Assembly: GCA_037127255.1 (NCBI GenBank)
Contig: JBANSL010000018.1
Location: 14,667,175 to 14,731,174 of the forward strand
Source: Persicaria tinctoria
Taxonomy: Eukaryota; Streptophyta; Magnoliopsida; Caryophyllales; Polygonaceae
Length of the DNA: 64,000 nucleotides
Reading direction: 5' to 3'
Part shown: positions 40,887-52,069 of the stretch, one piece after another
Position numbering within the stretch: the first letter of the stretch is position 1
How the letters are laid out: the number at the start of each line of letters is the position of its first letter
Translations under genes and position numbers: made by a program
Notes under the pieces: generated by a model
Told to the model about the DNA's origin: nothing
What the model saw: the letters and a program-made list of their open reading frames with translations, nothing else
Database searches by the model: none

Positions 40887-40975
40887 GGTCACAAACCTCT
40901 ATGTTTATCGCATGGTTGCAGGACCCAAGTTGGATATGCGTGCATTTGTTTGAAACACAAATTAGAAACACACCC
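40846..40975 (+). pseudogene. Duplicated exon 3 tail after gene C
   Basis: AGCTGCTCGAGGAAACAAGC, AACCTCTATGTTTATCGCAT and GTTGCAGGACCCAAGTTGGA mirror the exon 3 end. The first part now lies inside the gene C reading frame, but in a different frame from the original. Confidence 0.7.
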
Positions 40976-41484
40976 TGCCCTGCCCTGAGCGGGATATACT
41001 GGGATTGTTGTTGTTGTTGTACGAGGGTTAGTTGTTGGTTCTATGGTGTGAAAATGAGGTTTGAAGATTGGAGTTTGGGGATGTTGTTATAGTAATAACA
41101 GTGTTAGAAGTTAGTTAGTTGATCAACTTTGTAACTAAAGTTGTTAAGACTGAGATTAGCTTCTGTATTTTACATAGTATAAATAGATGTTCATGTACAG
41201 ATTTTACATTCAAGAGAGAGGTAATACAGAGCATTGGAGAAAACCCCAACTGGGGCTCCAGTTTCCCGCTGTTTTCTTTCTTCCTCCTGAGTGATTTCTT
41301 TATCAAATTCACAGAAATGTTTGGTTGATCTGGTTGATTTGATCAACATTTACAAGGGAGCAGTCAAACTTGTGGAAGGAGTCACCAGAGTTGACACTTG
41401 TATCACCTTCCTCTCACATTCCTCATTCCAGTCATCTCAGGTTGGTAGGTTACATTTTATTCTTCCTTTGTTTTTTCAGCTGCT
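40976..41484. other. Gene C 3' flank / gene D upstream
   Basis: Collinear with the gene B flank up to the hAT insertion site. Carries a short extra insert near 40,970-41,020 with CCCTGCC repeats and (GTT)n. Contains the empty hAT site at about 41,400. Confidence 0.6.
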
Positions 41485-41509
41485 TTGACAAACATCCCTT
41501 GACTTATTT

Positions 41510-41520
41510 GCCTATATATT
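41510..41520 (+). promoter_or_regulatory. Putative TATA box of gene D
   Basis: CCTATATATTC about 140 bp upstream of the gene D ATG. The same motif is retained in the relic at about 30,870. Confidence 0.45.
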
Positions 41521-41654
41521 CTTTTTCGTATTTGCTTCGTTTTTTTTCATATGATCAGAAGGACAAAGCAAAATTGCGCTCCACTCAGCTGCCTATCTTT
41601 TCTACTGCTCAGGCTTCAATCATTCCAGACCAGATCCCTCTTTATCCAACTCAA

Positions 41655-43791
41655 ATGGAAACGCAAAATGTGCCTTCATTCCCAGATGAGGCTCTGGAGC
41701 ATGTGCTCTCCTTTGTTCACTCCCGCCCAGACCGGAGCTCAGTATCCTTAGTCTGCATAACCTGGTATGACATTGAACGGTGGAGTAGGCACCATGTCTT
41801 CATTGGCAACTGCTATGCTGTCAGCCCTCCGATATTGATCAGACGGTTCAGTGATGTCCGATCAATCACTATCAAGGGGAAGCAGCACTTTGCAGATTTT
41901 GATTTTGTACCACAAGGGTGGGGGGGCCACGCTCTCCCCTGGATTGCGGCGATAACTGCTGCGTATCCAGCGATGGAGGAGATCAGGATGAAGAGGATGG
42001 TGGTGACTGATGAGGGATTAAAGTTAATTGGAAGGAAGCTCAAGAATTTGAAGGTTTTGGTTTTGTGTCGTTGTGAAGGGTTTTCTACCGATGGCTTGGC
42101 CTCCATTGCTGCCAATTGCAGGTTTCTGATCAAACTCTTTCGCCATTTGTTTCATTTGCTTGTACTTGTCAGCATTTGTTTTCATTATTGATTAGGCATT
42201 TGATATTGAATTAGTAACTTCATTGATACATTTTCTCCTTTGTGTCTTCACTGTGTTTTTGGATAATATGGCATTTTTCATTTTATATTCTTGTACACCT
42301 TTGCTCCCTTAGGTATTGGGAACTCAATAGTTAAGCTATTTCACATGACTTACTAATAAGGCCCATTTGCTGGCATTAAATTTCGGAGGAGAGTGAATTG
42401 TGATCATGGCGACGGATTGAGTTAAAATTTACTATTCCTATAAGCTAGACCATTGCATGCTTTAAATTTCCGAATCTCATAATCGTAAGCTCTTATGTTG
42501 ATTCAAGAAAAGAAAGTTAAGTTCTTGATAAAGATCTAGGAAGTCGTAAATGCTTATTGTTCTCTTCGTTATTTGTTGTCCAAACAGATGTAATTTAGTA
42601 CATTGTTACAGAGACATTTCATTTAGTTGTGTGACATAGTAACATTCGGTCATTTTCACTTTGCAGCTGATTCCATCCTGAACCACATGTTTGTTGATGT
42701 TCCAGGAACTTAAGATTGCTCGACTTATTCGAGAGTAAAGTAGAAGATATGGGTGAGGATTGGATTTCCCTGTTTCCAGATTCATTCACCTCATTGGAAT
42801 TCCTTAATGTTGACTGCCTAAAATATGATCTACCTTTTTCCACTCTGGATCGCTTGGTAGGCAGATGTCCTAACCTAAAAGCTCTTAGCGTAAATCCTTC
42901 CTTTTCCCTAGAGAAACTCTTAAACCTTTTGCTGAAGGCTCCTCAGCTAGTTGATGTCGGTGTTGGCTTGTTTACAATGGACCCCTGCCTGGAAGCCTAT
43001 ACAGACCTTGCAAGGGCTTTTGCAGGTTGTAAGAGACTCGAGAGCCTGTCCGGGTTATGGGATGCCCACCCGTATTTGCTACCAGCTATCTATCCTGCAT
43101 GTTTGGGGCTCACTTATTTGAACTTGAGTCATGCCACCCTACGCTGCCCTGATCTCGTTAAACTACTGCTCCATTGTCCAAATCTGCAGCGCCTTTGGGT
43201 AAGTTTAACATTCTTCTGAACCCTTCAGTTTTACGACTTCACATTAAACTCGACAAGGCATTGCATTTGCAGGTACTAGATTACATTGAAGATCGTGGCC
43301 TTGAGGAGGTAGCGGCGTCATGCAAGGAGCTGCAAGAGCTTAGGGTGCTTCTTTCGGATCCATATGACGCAGACCCAAGCATCCATCTTACTGAACGAGG
43401 TCTTGTAGCTGTCGCCGTTGGCTGTCCCAGGCTTCATTCTATTCTATACTATTGTCGGCAGATGACCAATGTAGCTTTGCATACAATTGCCAGTAACAGG
43501 CCGAACCTTACCTCTTTGCGAATATGCGTCCTTGAGCCCTTACTTCCCGACTACCTTACCCACCAGCCACTCGACGATGGATTAATTGCCATTCTTGAAC
43601 AATGCCAGAGCCTAAAGCGGTTCTCAACCTCCTGCCTTGTCACACACCGATTGCTCGAGCGCATTGGGATCCACCGTAAGAAACTCGAGATGCTTGCCCT
43701 TGTTTTTGTTGTTGGCAATGACCGGGGGCTTCATCGTATCCTCTCCGGATGCAGTAATCTTCGAAAGTTGAGATCAGTGGATCAGAGATAG
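41655..43791 (+). pseudogene. TIR1/AFB-like gene D, frameshifted and 3'-truncated
   Basis: Exons 41,655-42,121, 42,706-43,198 and 43,273-43,791, with TIR1 intron positions. The N-terminal two thirds is the most TIR1-like of the four: the F-box [12 protein letters not shown] keeps E12 and E15, KGKQHFADF keeps H78, F79 and F82, and KRFS keeps S438. It has F380Y, R401S, G441C, S462A, V463L and A464V. After LRKL a net 7-bp insertion (repeated GATCAG) shifts the frame to a stop at 43,789-43,791. The original frame resumes as DSPFG for a few codons and then homology ends, so about 85-100 C-terminal residues, including E487 and R489, are lost. The predicted product is 492 aa. It could be expressed as a truncated protein but is most likely a pseudogene. 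Confidence 0.85.
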
Positions 43792-44781
43792 CCCATTTGG
43801 CGCTAAACCTCTTATAAGAGAAAAGAGGGAGGAGCGTCTGCTAAGGTGAAATGACAAAACTGTCCTTCACCAAACCTTGAAATGACAGAATGTAACAATG
43901 CTATAATATGCCAAGCTAGCATATAGTATAATCCCATAGGGATTAAAATTTGTATATTGAAATTTAATAATATAATAATTTTATTTTTCCAAACTATGTA
44001 CTTAATTAGCAACGTGGTAATATAATAATTTTATTTTTTCAAACTATGTAAATTGCCATCTATTAAAATATACGGAGTACTGTTCAAGACCGATTAGATA
44101 CGGTTGATCCAAACTCGTTAAAGATGGGTATGGGGTGAGGATTTCATGACCCGATCCACAATTGATCCAAACTCGAGATAACCTGACCTGTTTGGCAAGT
44201 CTTTTATATATTATGTTATGATTTGTAGACGAGTCTCCCGTTTATCGGCTTGTCCGAGCCTCGAATTTCAGATATATTTGAACTCGAATTCTTACTTAAT
44301 AAAAAAAATGTCTATAAACTTTTATTATTAAAATATTTTATAAAATATAAAAAATATTTTCTAAAATAATCAATCTTTTAATTATTCATAATTTTTAATA
44401 ATAAAATTTTATAAACATGTTAATATAAAGGTATAGAATATAAATATAATTTTTATAAAATTTGAGATAGAGTCCAATCGAATATCAATTTAAATCGAGT
44501 AAAAAAATGTGTTTATGCTCGTGTAATCTGTTACGGAGTAGTTGTGAACCAGCCCATATGAGGGTCATTTCTCAATGCACAGTATCTGTGGCCCAAATCA
44601 GCACTTATACCATGGTCCATCCCAAAAGTCACGATGACATCATCATTGTCGTCCAAATCCGGAATCCCAAATTCCCCCCCAAATGTTTGCTTTAGCTGAA
44701 GCGTATAGTACTATATTAGAGGTTTTTGGTTTTCCTGACGCTGTTAATGTTGTATCTCATTCCTCTTCCACATATTGAAAT
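43792..44781. other. Intergenic between gene D and PIG-V copies
   Basis: AT-rich. 44,290-44,540 belongs to the AT-rich foldback family also seen at 47,008-47,340. 44,540-44,781 is 5' flank shared with the other PIG-V copies (GTTGTGAACCAGCCCA; TCTCATTCCTCTTCCA before the ATG). Confidence 0.55.
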
Positions 44782-45930
44782 ATGTTGGAAATTGATTACA
44801 CCGGGAAGGTTCTTCGGTTCACAATTGAATCAAGGGTTCTCTTACTCGCCTTAATTGTGTTTTGGAGGTCAATTTTCAGTCTGTGATACTTCTGCTTCCA
44901 TAAACCCTAATTGTCTTTCCCCCAATTCCTCCAACCCTAATCTCAACCACGTTATATTTCTCTCAATCGGATCCGCGATCAAACGAAGCATCGTTTGGGA
45001 CTCTGTCTACTTCGTCCGGATTGCCGAATGTGGCTACGAATACGAGCAAATTTATGCCTTTTTGTCACTCTTACCAACCTTAATGTCTCTATTATCCAAC
45101 ATAGGTTTGTCGTTCATTACAATTTTTTTTTCAACTTATGTTTTCTTTAATTCCTGTCTCTAAATACTGTTGTTTTCTCACTTTTACGACTTAGTTTTCA
45201 GGCCGTTGGTGTCGCTGGTTGGATTTAGAGCTGTGTTGGGACTCTTTGGTTATTTGATTTGTAACTTGGCGTTTCTCTTGGTCGCCTTCTATTTATACAA
45301 GTTTGCTTTATCAGTTTTATTAAGCTAAAAATATGATCTTGTGGCATAGTTGATTGGCCTATAACAGAAAATTATACATTTTAGAACTGATGAATATGGT
45401 TCATTTGTATCAGTATCACTTTGACCATCGCTTATAGTTTTTATTATTTATTTTTATTTTTTTTGCTTTTGTATATAGACTTTCTTTTATTATTCTAAAG
45501 GATCACGAAGCTTCTCTGCGGGCGGTGGTTTTGTTCTGTTTCAATCCAGCATCGATATTCTATTCATCAATGTAATGTAACTGAGTTCGGTTTTTGGTCA
45601 TTTCCTCAACTATGATTAGCATGTCATCTGTAATTGTATGTAAATTTCTTTGCTGGGGTTGTGCAGATATTCTGAGAGTCTGTATGCCTTGCTTACATTT
45701 GGAGGAGTTTACTACTTAATGAGCGGTGCCAAGAACGCATCTGTTCCCTTGCTCGCCTTTTCTGGCTCCGCAAGGTCTAATGGAGTTCTTAATGCTGGCT
45801 ATTTCTGTTTCCAGACTATGCATCAGTGTTATAGTGTCATTTTTATGAAACGACGTGTTTCTGTAAGTTATCATCTCAAGCTGCTTATGAATGTTTTTGT
45901 GGCAGGAGTTGCAATTTTCAAAAGGTGAGT
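44782..45930 (+). pseudogene. PIG-V pseudogene 1 (exons 1-4)
   Basis: Exon 1 starts MLEIDYTGKVLRF, then a 2-bp deletion after WRSIFS gives a stop at about 44,884. The remaining exon 1 homology (SIVWDSVYFVRIAECGYEYE) is in another frame. Exon 2 (about 45,197-45,300, RPLVSLVGFRAVLGLFGYL), exon 3 (about 45,480-45,571, LSFIILKDHEASLRA) and exon 4 (45,668-45,860, YSESLYALLTFGGVYYLM) follow. Homology ends by 45,930. Exons 5-8 are absent, so it is a non-functional 5' half. Confidence 0.88.
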
Positions 45931-47007
45931 CTATCGGCAAGATGTCAAATATTTATTGACAAGATAAATAAGGATAAATTACACATAAGCCCTTTTTAAC
46001 ATTAGAAAATAATTACAAATCAGGCCGAGACAAAAAATTGTAAACCTACCCCTAATAAACTAATACCCAATTTCAGCCTCCATGCTCCTCTCTTCCGCCG
46101 CTCCCCTCCGACTTCTCCACCGCGCCACCCCGCTCCGCACAGTGAAAAACAACCACCCTCCGCTATCGACATCCCCGATATGTCGCTGCATATCTGGCAT
46201 TTCCCTTCCTCAACACTCATCGATCCCCAGCAAGGGATTTGAGTTAGTTTCTTTTCGATTTCTTCATCTTCCAGTGTAACTTTCATTTCTCTTTGGTGGA
46301 GGTACGATTATCTTTGGAATCACAGTCAGGTTAGTATGCTAATGGTGGCAATGCTCGTGGATGTGGAGTGAATCTGTGACGGGCGTTGTTGATACTGGGT
46401 ATGAAGCATTTGATTGTACCATCAACACTTTTACACCATGTTTAATAAATTTCTTTGATGTGTTAGTTTGAATTCACAACTAAATGAAATGTTCGTAAGT
46501 TTCTTCCTGTCATATTTGTGTTTTGAGTGGTAGAATTTGATTTGGTTTTGAATTGAAGAAGAGAACAACTATATTCCAATGACAAGGCTATATCTAAAAT
46601 TGAGAAGTATATCGGAAATTTTTAAGTTCTAATTTAATTTTAGTGATTGATTTTAGACGTAGGATTGCGATTTGAGGATTTTCCGTATTCTTCAAGGCTC
46701 ATGGTCATGTTCATGGCATGACGAGGTCTTGGGTTGCTTTTCAATTATTTTTTAAAATAAAAAAAAATCTGAAAAGGTGAAATCTGAAAAAAAAAATCAA
46801 ATGTCCAAAAGGGGCAGCCCCTATTGTGCCCTCCTCACCCCCGAATTTAAAAAAATACACAAGTGAAATCTGGAAGAAAAAAAAATTTAAAAATGTAAAA
46901 TGTGGGGTAGGTTATGAGAAGGGACATGGAGATAGGGAGTGTTTTGAGACATCATATTTGCACTTATACGATGATACACAATTTAGATCTCCTATAAACT
47001 TTGTGTG
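45931..47007. other. Intergenic, no recognised gene
   Basis: 45,965-46,280 begins GGATAAATTACACATAAGCC, a MITE-like phrase, and has a short C-rich frame without domains. The rest is AT-rich with no similarity that I recognise. Confidence 0.45.
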
Positions 47008-47340
47008 TTACACTCGGTGTTACATGTAATTATTTCGGGTATAAACTCACATTAAAATTATATTTATACTCTATACACTTATATTAACATGTCTATAAAC
47101 TTTTATTATTAAAATATTTTTAAAAAATATATAAAAAATAATCAATCTTTTAATTATCCATAATTTAATAATAATTTTTCACAATAAAATTTTATAAAAA
47201 TGTTAATATAAGAGTATAGAATATAAATATAATTTTATAAAATTTGAGATAGAGTCTAGTGGAATATCAATTTAAATCGAGTAAAAAAATGTGTTTATGC
47301 TCGTGTAATCTGTTACGGAGTATTTACGGAGTAGTTGTGA
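47008..47340. mobile_element. AT-rich foldback MITE (same family as 5,110)
   Basis: The left end GTGTTACACTCGGTGTTACA is the inverted counterpart of the right end at 5,383-5,402. The interior repeats the TTATATTTATACTCTATACA / TATAGAATATAAATATAA inverted pair. The right flank contains TACGGAGTA. Confidence 0.6.
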
Positions 47341-47627
47341 ACCAGCCCAGATGTAGTTCATTTCTCAATGCAGACTATCTGGCCGGATCGCGTCAAATCA
47401 GCACTTGTACCATGGTCCATTAACCAAGTCCATCCCAAAAGTCATGATGACATCACCATTATCGTCCGAATCTGAAATCTCAAATTCTCCCCCAAATGTT
47501 TGTTTCAGCTGAGTAGCTGACGCCTTTGGTGATCTCGGCGAAGCTGAGCAAGTGTAGTGCTAGAGGTTCTTGGTTTTCCCGATGCTGCTAATGTTGATCA
47601 TCTCATTCCTCTTCCACGGATTGAAAT

Positions 47628-48060
47628 ATGTTGGAAATTGATTACACCGGGAGAGTTATTCAGTTCGCACTTGGATTGAGGGTTCTCTTACTCGCCTTAA
47701 TTGTGTTTTGGAGGTCAATTTTCAGTCCGTAAGACACGTCTGCTTCCATAAACCCTAATTGTCTTTCCCCCAATTCCTCCCACCCTAATCCCAACCACAT
47801 TGTTTTTTCCCTCAATCGGATCAGTGATCGAACGAAGCATCGTCTGGGAATCCGTCTACTTCATCTGGGACTCCGTCTACTTCGTCTGGATTGTCGAATG
47901 TGGCTACGAATACGAGCAAGTTTATGCCTTTTTGCCACTCTTACCAACCCTAATTTCTCTTTTATTCAACATAGGTTTGTCCAATATTACAATTCTTTTT
48001 TTAACTTGTGATTTTTTTAATTTTTGTTTCTAAATACTGTTGTTTTCTCGCTTTTACGAC
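47628..48060 (+). pseudogene. PIG-V pseudogene 2 (exon 1 only)
   Basis: MLEIDYTGRVIQFALGLRV and onward to WRSIFSP, then a nonsense TAA. An extra T in a T-run near 47,805 shifts the frame. A 24-bp internal duplication gives ESVYFIWDSVYFVW. Homology ends after the exon 1 donor and a little intron. The 5' flank (GGTGATCTCGGCGAAGCTGA) is shared with the array units. Confidence 0.88.
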
Positions 48061-48800
48061 TTAGTTTTTGTTAGTAAAAAACACAAAATTGATTCATAGA
48101 ATTCATCAAACACATTGCAAATCAAAGTAGCTAGAAAACTTATCTCAAAAAACACAAATTGTTGTGGCATGGTATATATCCGAATACACTACCTTAGAAG
48201 CAATTTCGCCCCGACCATGGTGCAAGGCGACTTCTTGACATCGCCCCCCAAGGTTACACAACGCCCTTCAAAAGCGTGCACTCGCAATCGAAGAGATGAA
48301 ATCAAACAGGAATTCAGAACAATTTCACATGGAAAAAAGGAGGAAGAAGGGAAAAACTATATCTCTTCAAAAACCCTAAAAGGCATGCTTTGAGATGAGG
48401 ATAATGTGTGTTCATCCCCCACTCTCCCACCAACCTCCTTAGTTGAGGGAAAACCTCAAAACTAATACGTGTGCAAAAAGGTTAAAAAGGTTATCCACTG
48501 TATAACTTGCTTTCCACTGTATAACTTGCTTTCCTTAGTCCTTCTAGTTTAAATTTCTTAATACGCGTGCAAAAAGGTTAAAAAGAAAAATAATTTGGGA
48601 CATACAGAGGTTAAATTGTAAGTTAAAAATAATAGTTTTGATGATTATGTAAATTTTCTAATTCACTTATTATATAGATAATTTTCAAATTGAACATTGA
48701 CACTGGCATTTTCAAATTCACTAATTATAAGACATTATTGCATTTTACCGTAGCATATTACATTTGGACATGGTTCTGACAGTTTCTTTCTTGATTACAG
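48061..48800. other. Intergenic with short repeats
   Basis: A 21-bp tandem repeat (CACTGTATAACTTGCTTTCC) lies near 48,495-48,535, and a dispersed repeat (GTGCAAAAAGGTTAAAAAG) at about 48,470 and 48,567. From about 48,690 the sequence is probably intron of the MAEA-like fragment (it ends TTGATTACAG). No gene. Confidence 0.5.
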
Positions 48801-48981
48801 AGCAAGCTTGAATTTCAGCTACGGGTACAAGAGTTCATAGAGCTGCTCTCATAAAAGTGTGCAAGCTATTCAATATGCTAAAAAGCACCTAGCTCAATGG
48901 GGAACTACTCATATGAAAGAGCTGTAGAGGGTTGTTGCAACATTGGCCTTTGAGAGCAGCACTGTATGTGCAACCTACAAG
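48801..48981 (+). pseudogene. MAEA/GID9-like (CTLH-complex) pseudo-exon
   Basis: Bounded by AG and GT. It reads SKLEFQLRVQEFIELLS, a stop, then in another frame IQYAKKHLAQWGTTHMKEL, a stop, RVVATLAFESSTVCATYK. This matches the CTLH region of plant MAEA-type E3 subunits (THMKELQxVMATLAF). Two stops and a frameshift show decay. Flanking intron sequence (TTTGATCTACTGTTC) is the start of the repeat unit that follows, so part of this fragment's intron was amplified with PIG-V. Confidence 0.7.
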
Positions 48982-49078
48982 GTCAGTTTGATCTACTGTT
49001 CTGAATAAATTGTCGTCTTATCAGCAACCTACAAGGTCAGTTTGATCTACTGTTCTGAATAAATTATCGTTTGGGGCT
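48971..49078. repeat. 54-bp tandem duplication at array edge
   Basis: CAACCTACAAGGTCAGTTTG and the following bases occur at 48,971 and 49,025. It straddles the MAEA-like exon end and the first repeat unit. Confidence 0.85.
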
Positions 49079-49359
49079 CTAAATTGTATTATTGGAAGTT
49101 AATGTCTCTGTCACGAAGTGATAATCTATGGTAGGGTATGGTAAGGCATGTCAAATCTACCTGTAAGAAAGTATGATATACATCGAACCTCAAATCCTTT
49201 GTAGTTTTCACTTTTCAGCCCCCTCCAAACAAAAATTCTGGATCCCCATTGACACATTTGGTGATCTCGGCGAAGCTGAGCAAGCGTAGTATTAGAGGTC
49301 CTTGGTTTTCCTGACGCTGTTAATGCCGATCATCTCATTCCTCTTCCACAGATTGAAAG

Positions 49360-52069
49360 ATGTTGGAAATTGATTACACCAGGAGAGTTCTTCGGTTTGC
49401 CATTGGATCGAGGGTTCTCCTACTTGCCTTAATTGTGTTTTGGAGGTCAATTTTCAGTTCGTATGATACCTCCGCTTCCATAAACCCTAATTGTCTTTCC
49501 CCCAATTCCTCCAACCCTAATCCCAACCACATTGTTTTTCCCTCAATCGGATCCGCTATCGAACGAAGCATCGTCTGGGACTCCGTCTACTTCGTCTGGA
49601 TTGCCGAATGTGGCCACAAATACGAGCAAATTTACGCCTTTTTGTCTCTTTTACCAACCCTAATGTCTCTATTATCCAACACAGGTTTGTCGTTTATTAC
49701 AATTTTTTTTCAACTTATATTTTCTTAAGTTATGTTTCTAAATACCGTTGTTTTCTCGCTTTTACGACTTAGTTTTGAGGTCGTTGGTACCGCTGGTTGG
49801 ATTCAGAGCTGTGTTGGGACTCTCCGGTTATTTGATTTGCAACTTGACATTTCTTTTGACCGCTTTCTATTTATACGGGTTTGTTTTATCAGTTTCATTG
49901 AGCTAAAAATATGATCTTATGGCATTGCTGATTGACCTACAACAGTACATTTTAGAACTTTATATATGTGCCACTTTGACCATCACTTACAATTTTTATT
50001 TTTATTATTATTGTTATTTTTTATTTTTTTTTGCTTTTGTATATAGGCTTTCTTTTATTATTCTAAAGGATCACGAAGCTTCTCTACGGGCGTCGGTTTT
50101 GTTCTGTCTCAATCCAGCATCGATATTCTATTCATCAATGTAATGTAACTGAGTTCGGTTTATGGACATTTCCTCAACTATGATTAGCATGTCATCTGTA
50201 ATTGTATGCAAATTTCGTTGTTGGGGTTGTGTAGATACTCTGAGAGTCCCTATGCCCTGCTTACATTTGGAGGAGTCTACTACTTAATGATCGGTGCCAA
50301 GAATGCATCTGTTCCCTTGCTCGCCTTTTCTGGCTCCGCAAGGTCTAATGGAGTTCTTAATGCTGGTTATTTCTGTTTCAAGACCATGCATGAGTGTTAT
50401 AGTGCCATTTTTGTGAAACGACGTGTTTTTGTAAGTTCTCATCTCAGGCTGCTTATGAATGTTTATGTGGCATGAGTTGCAATGATGTTCTTAAAAAAAG
50501 CCTTGATTATTCCAGTTGCTACTACGAGTTCTTGCCATTGGACTGCTGCGTTGCATTTGCATTTTTGTGCCTTTTGTTGCATTTCAAGCATATGGATACT
50601 ACAATCTTTGTGATAGACGCTGCAGTTCAGAGGTAAAAAGGCCTTGGTGTGAAGCTACGATCCCCTTGCTGTATAATTTCATCCAGAGTCATTATTGGTA
50701 CGTGAATGTTTTTTTTTTGGCTCTTTCCATTTATTATAATTTGAGTTCAAAGTAATCCATCTTAAATATGTAATCTTCAGTTGGCTGGGAAGAATTCACG
50801 TGTTTTAATGCCTGTTGCAGTTATGGTTGCTCAGTTTATTCTCTACCTTTTTTGTGTATCATATCCATTTGTGTAGAATCAACTAGGGTTGTTGTGCGGC
50901 AGAAGTTGTCTATTCGGCTTTGGTTACTTGTATCAAGAAGTTATGGATTATGATTATCCAGCCGTTACTTTGTTTATTGTCTTGCTGAAGAAGATGAGAT
51001 GTGCCTTTTCTCTTCTTTCCAGGGATGTAGGTTTCTTGAGGTATTTCCGGCTGAAACAGTTGCCAAACTTTCTTCTTGCATCCCCGATTCTGTCTTTGGC
51101 AGTTTTCTGTGTAGGATCTTATGCAAAATCCCAACAGCGCTGCTTCTTGACACTTGGATTTTCATCAGTTTTTGAAGAAAAATCTTCTGACGGTATGAAT
51201 TCCTCTGGACGCAACGATGATGTGCAAGATGCTGCCTTTGTTGGAACAAACCGAGGTAATAGCATCACTTTATTTTGTCATTGATAGGATCATCCAAGGC
51301 TTTCACCTGTATGATGTGTTTATTTGCCTTTTCTTAAACTAAAGCAATACTAGAAGTCTAGAACTAGGGCTAGTTATCCTAGGAACCCATTACATCAGGT
51401 TTTTCTAGGGAGATTGTTGGAGAAAGAATCCAGATAGTCAATGAATTGATTAATCAGCAACTAAAGTGAACTAGCAAAGTGGGTGCATCATGTGTACTGT
51501 TACGGTAGTGTTCATTACTTGATTGATGACTCTTTACAGAAAATCAAAACTTGAGGAGAAGGAGAATGGTCAAATCAGAGAGTGTATCATTATCTCGTCA
51601 AGAAATCGACTCGGCAGCCAAGTCAGGATTCTTCTCTGCCGCTGTGCTTCCTTTTGTTTTGCACTTAGCCTTCATGACAGCTACAGCTTTCTTGGTCATG
51701 CATGTTCAGGTAACAGCAAGACTACTCTATATTATTAGCATATCTTCCTTTCTGAAAACGATAATTAATCCTTATTGCTGGGAACTGAAATTCTTATCGC
51801 AATCTGGGTTGAGAATTGCAATGTTTTGAACTTCTAGCATGTGAAAAAAGAGAACCCCATGTTAATCTCTTAGGAAATGTTATTAAATCTAAAACCATTG
51901 ACAGGTCGCTACACGGTTCTTATCCGCCAGTCCTCCTTTGTATTGGTTTGCTGCATATCTAATGGGTTCTCCTACACATCAGAGATGGTCATATTTGATA
52001 TGGGTCTACTCCCTAACCTACATATTCTTAGGCAGTTTGCTGTTTTCAAACTTTTATCCATTTACTTGA
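49360..52069 (+). CDS. PIGV: GPI mannosyltransferase 2 (PIG-V), unit 1
   Basis: Adds the second (alpha-1,6-linked) mannose to the GPI precursor in the ER lumen (GT76); multi-pass membrane protein. Exons 49,360-49,684, 49,773-49,878, 50,047-50,139, 50,235-50,430, 50,516-50,697, 51,023-51,255, 51,540-51,709 and 51,905-52,069; 489 aa, phases consistent, all GT-AG. It begins MLEIDYTRRVLRFAIGS. The luminal motif SIVWDSVYF carries the family's conserved Asp. NPASIFYSS, SHYW and LPNFLLASPIL are family signatures; it ends SNFYPFT. Compared with units 2-3 it has VWIAECGHKYE instead of VRIAECGYEYE, right after the Asp motif, and YLYG instead of YLYR at the exon 2/3 junction. The frame is intact. The motif changes make full activity uncertain. 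Confidence 0.93.

Noticed and set aside
45716..45940. Minus-strand frames within PIG-V exons
   Set aside because: Shadows of the plus-strand exons. They recur in each copy without independent support.
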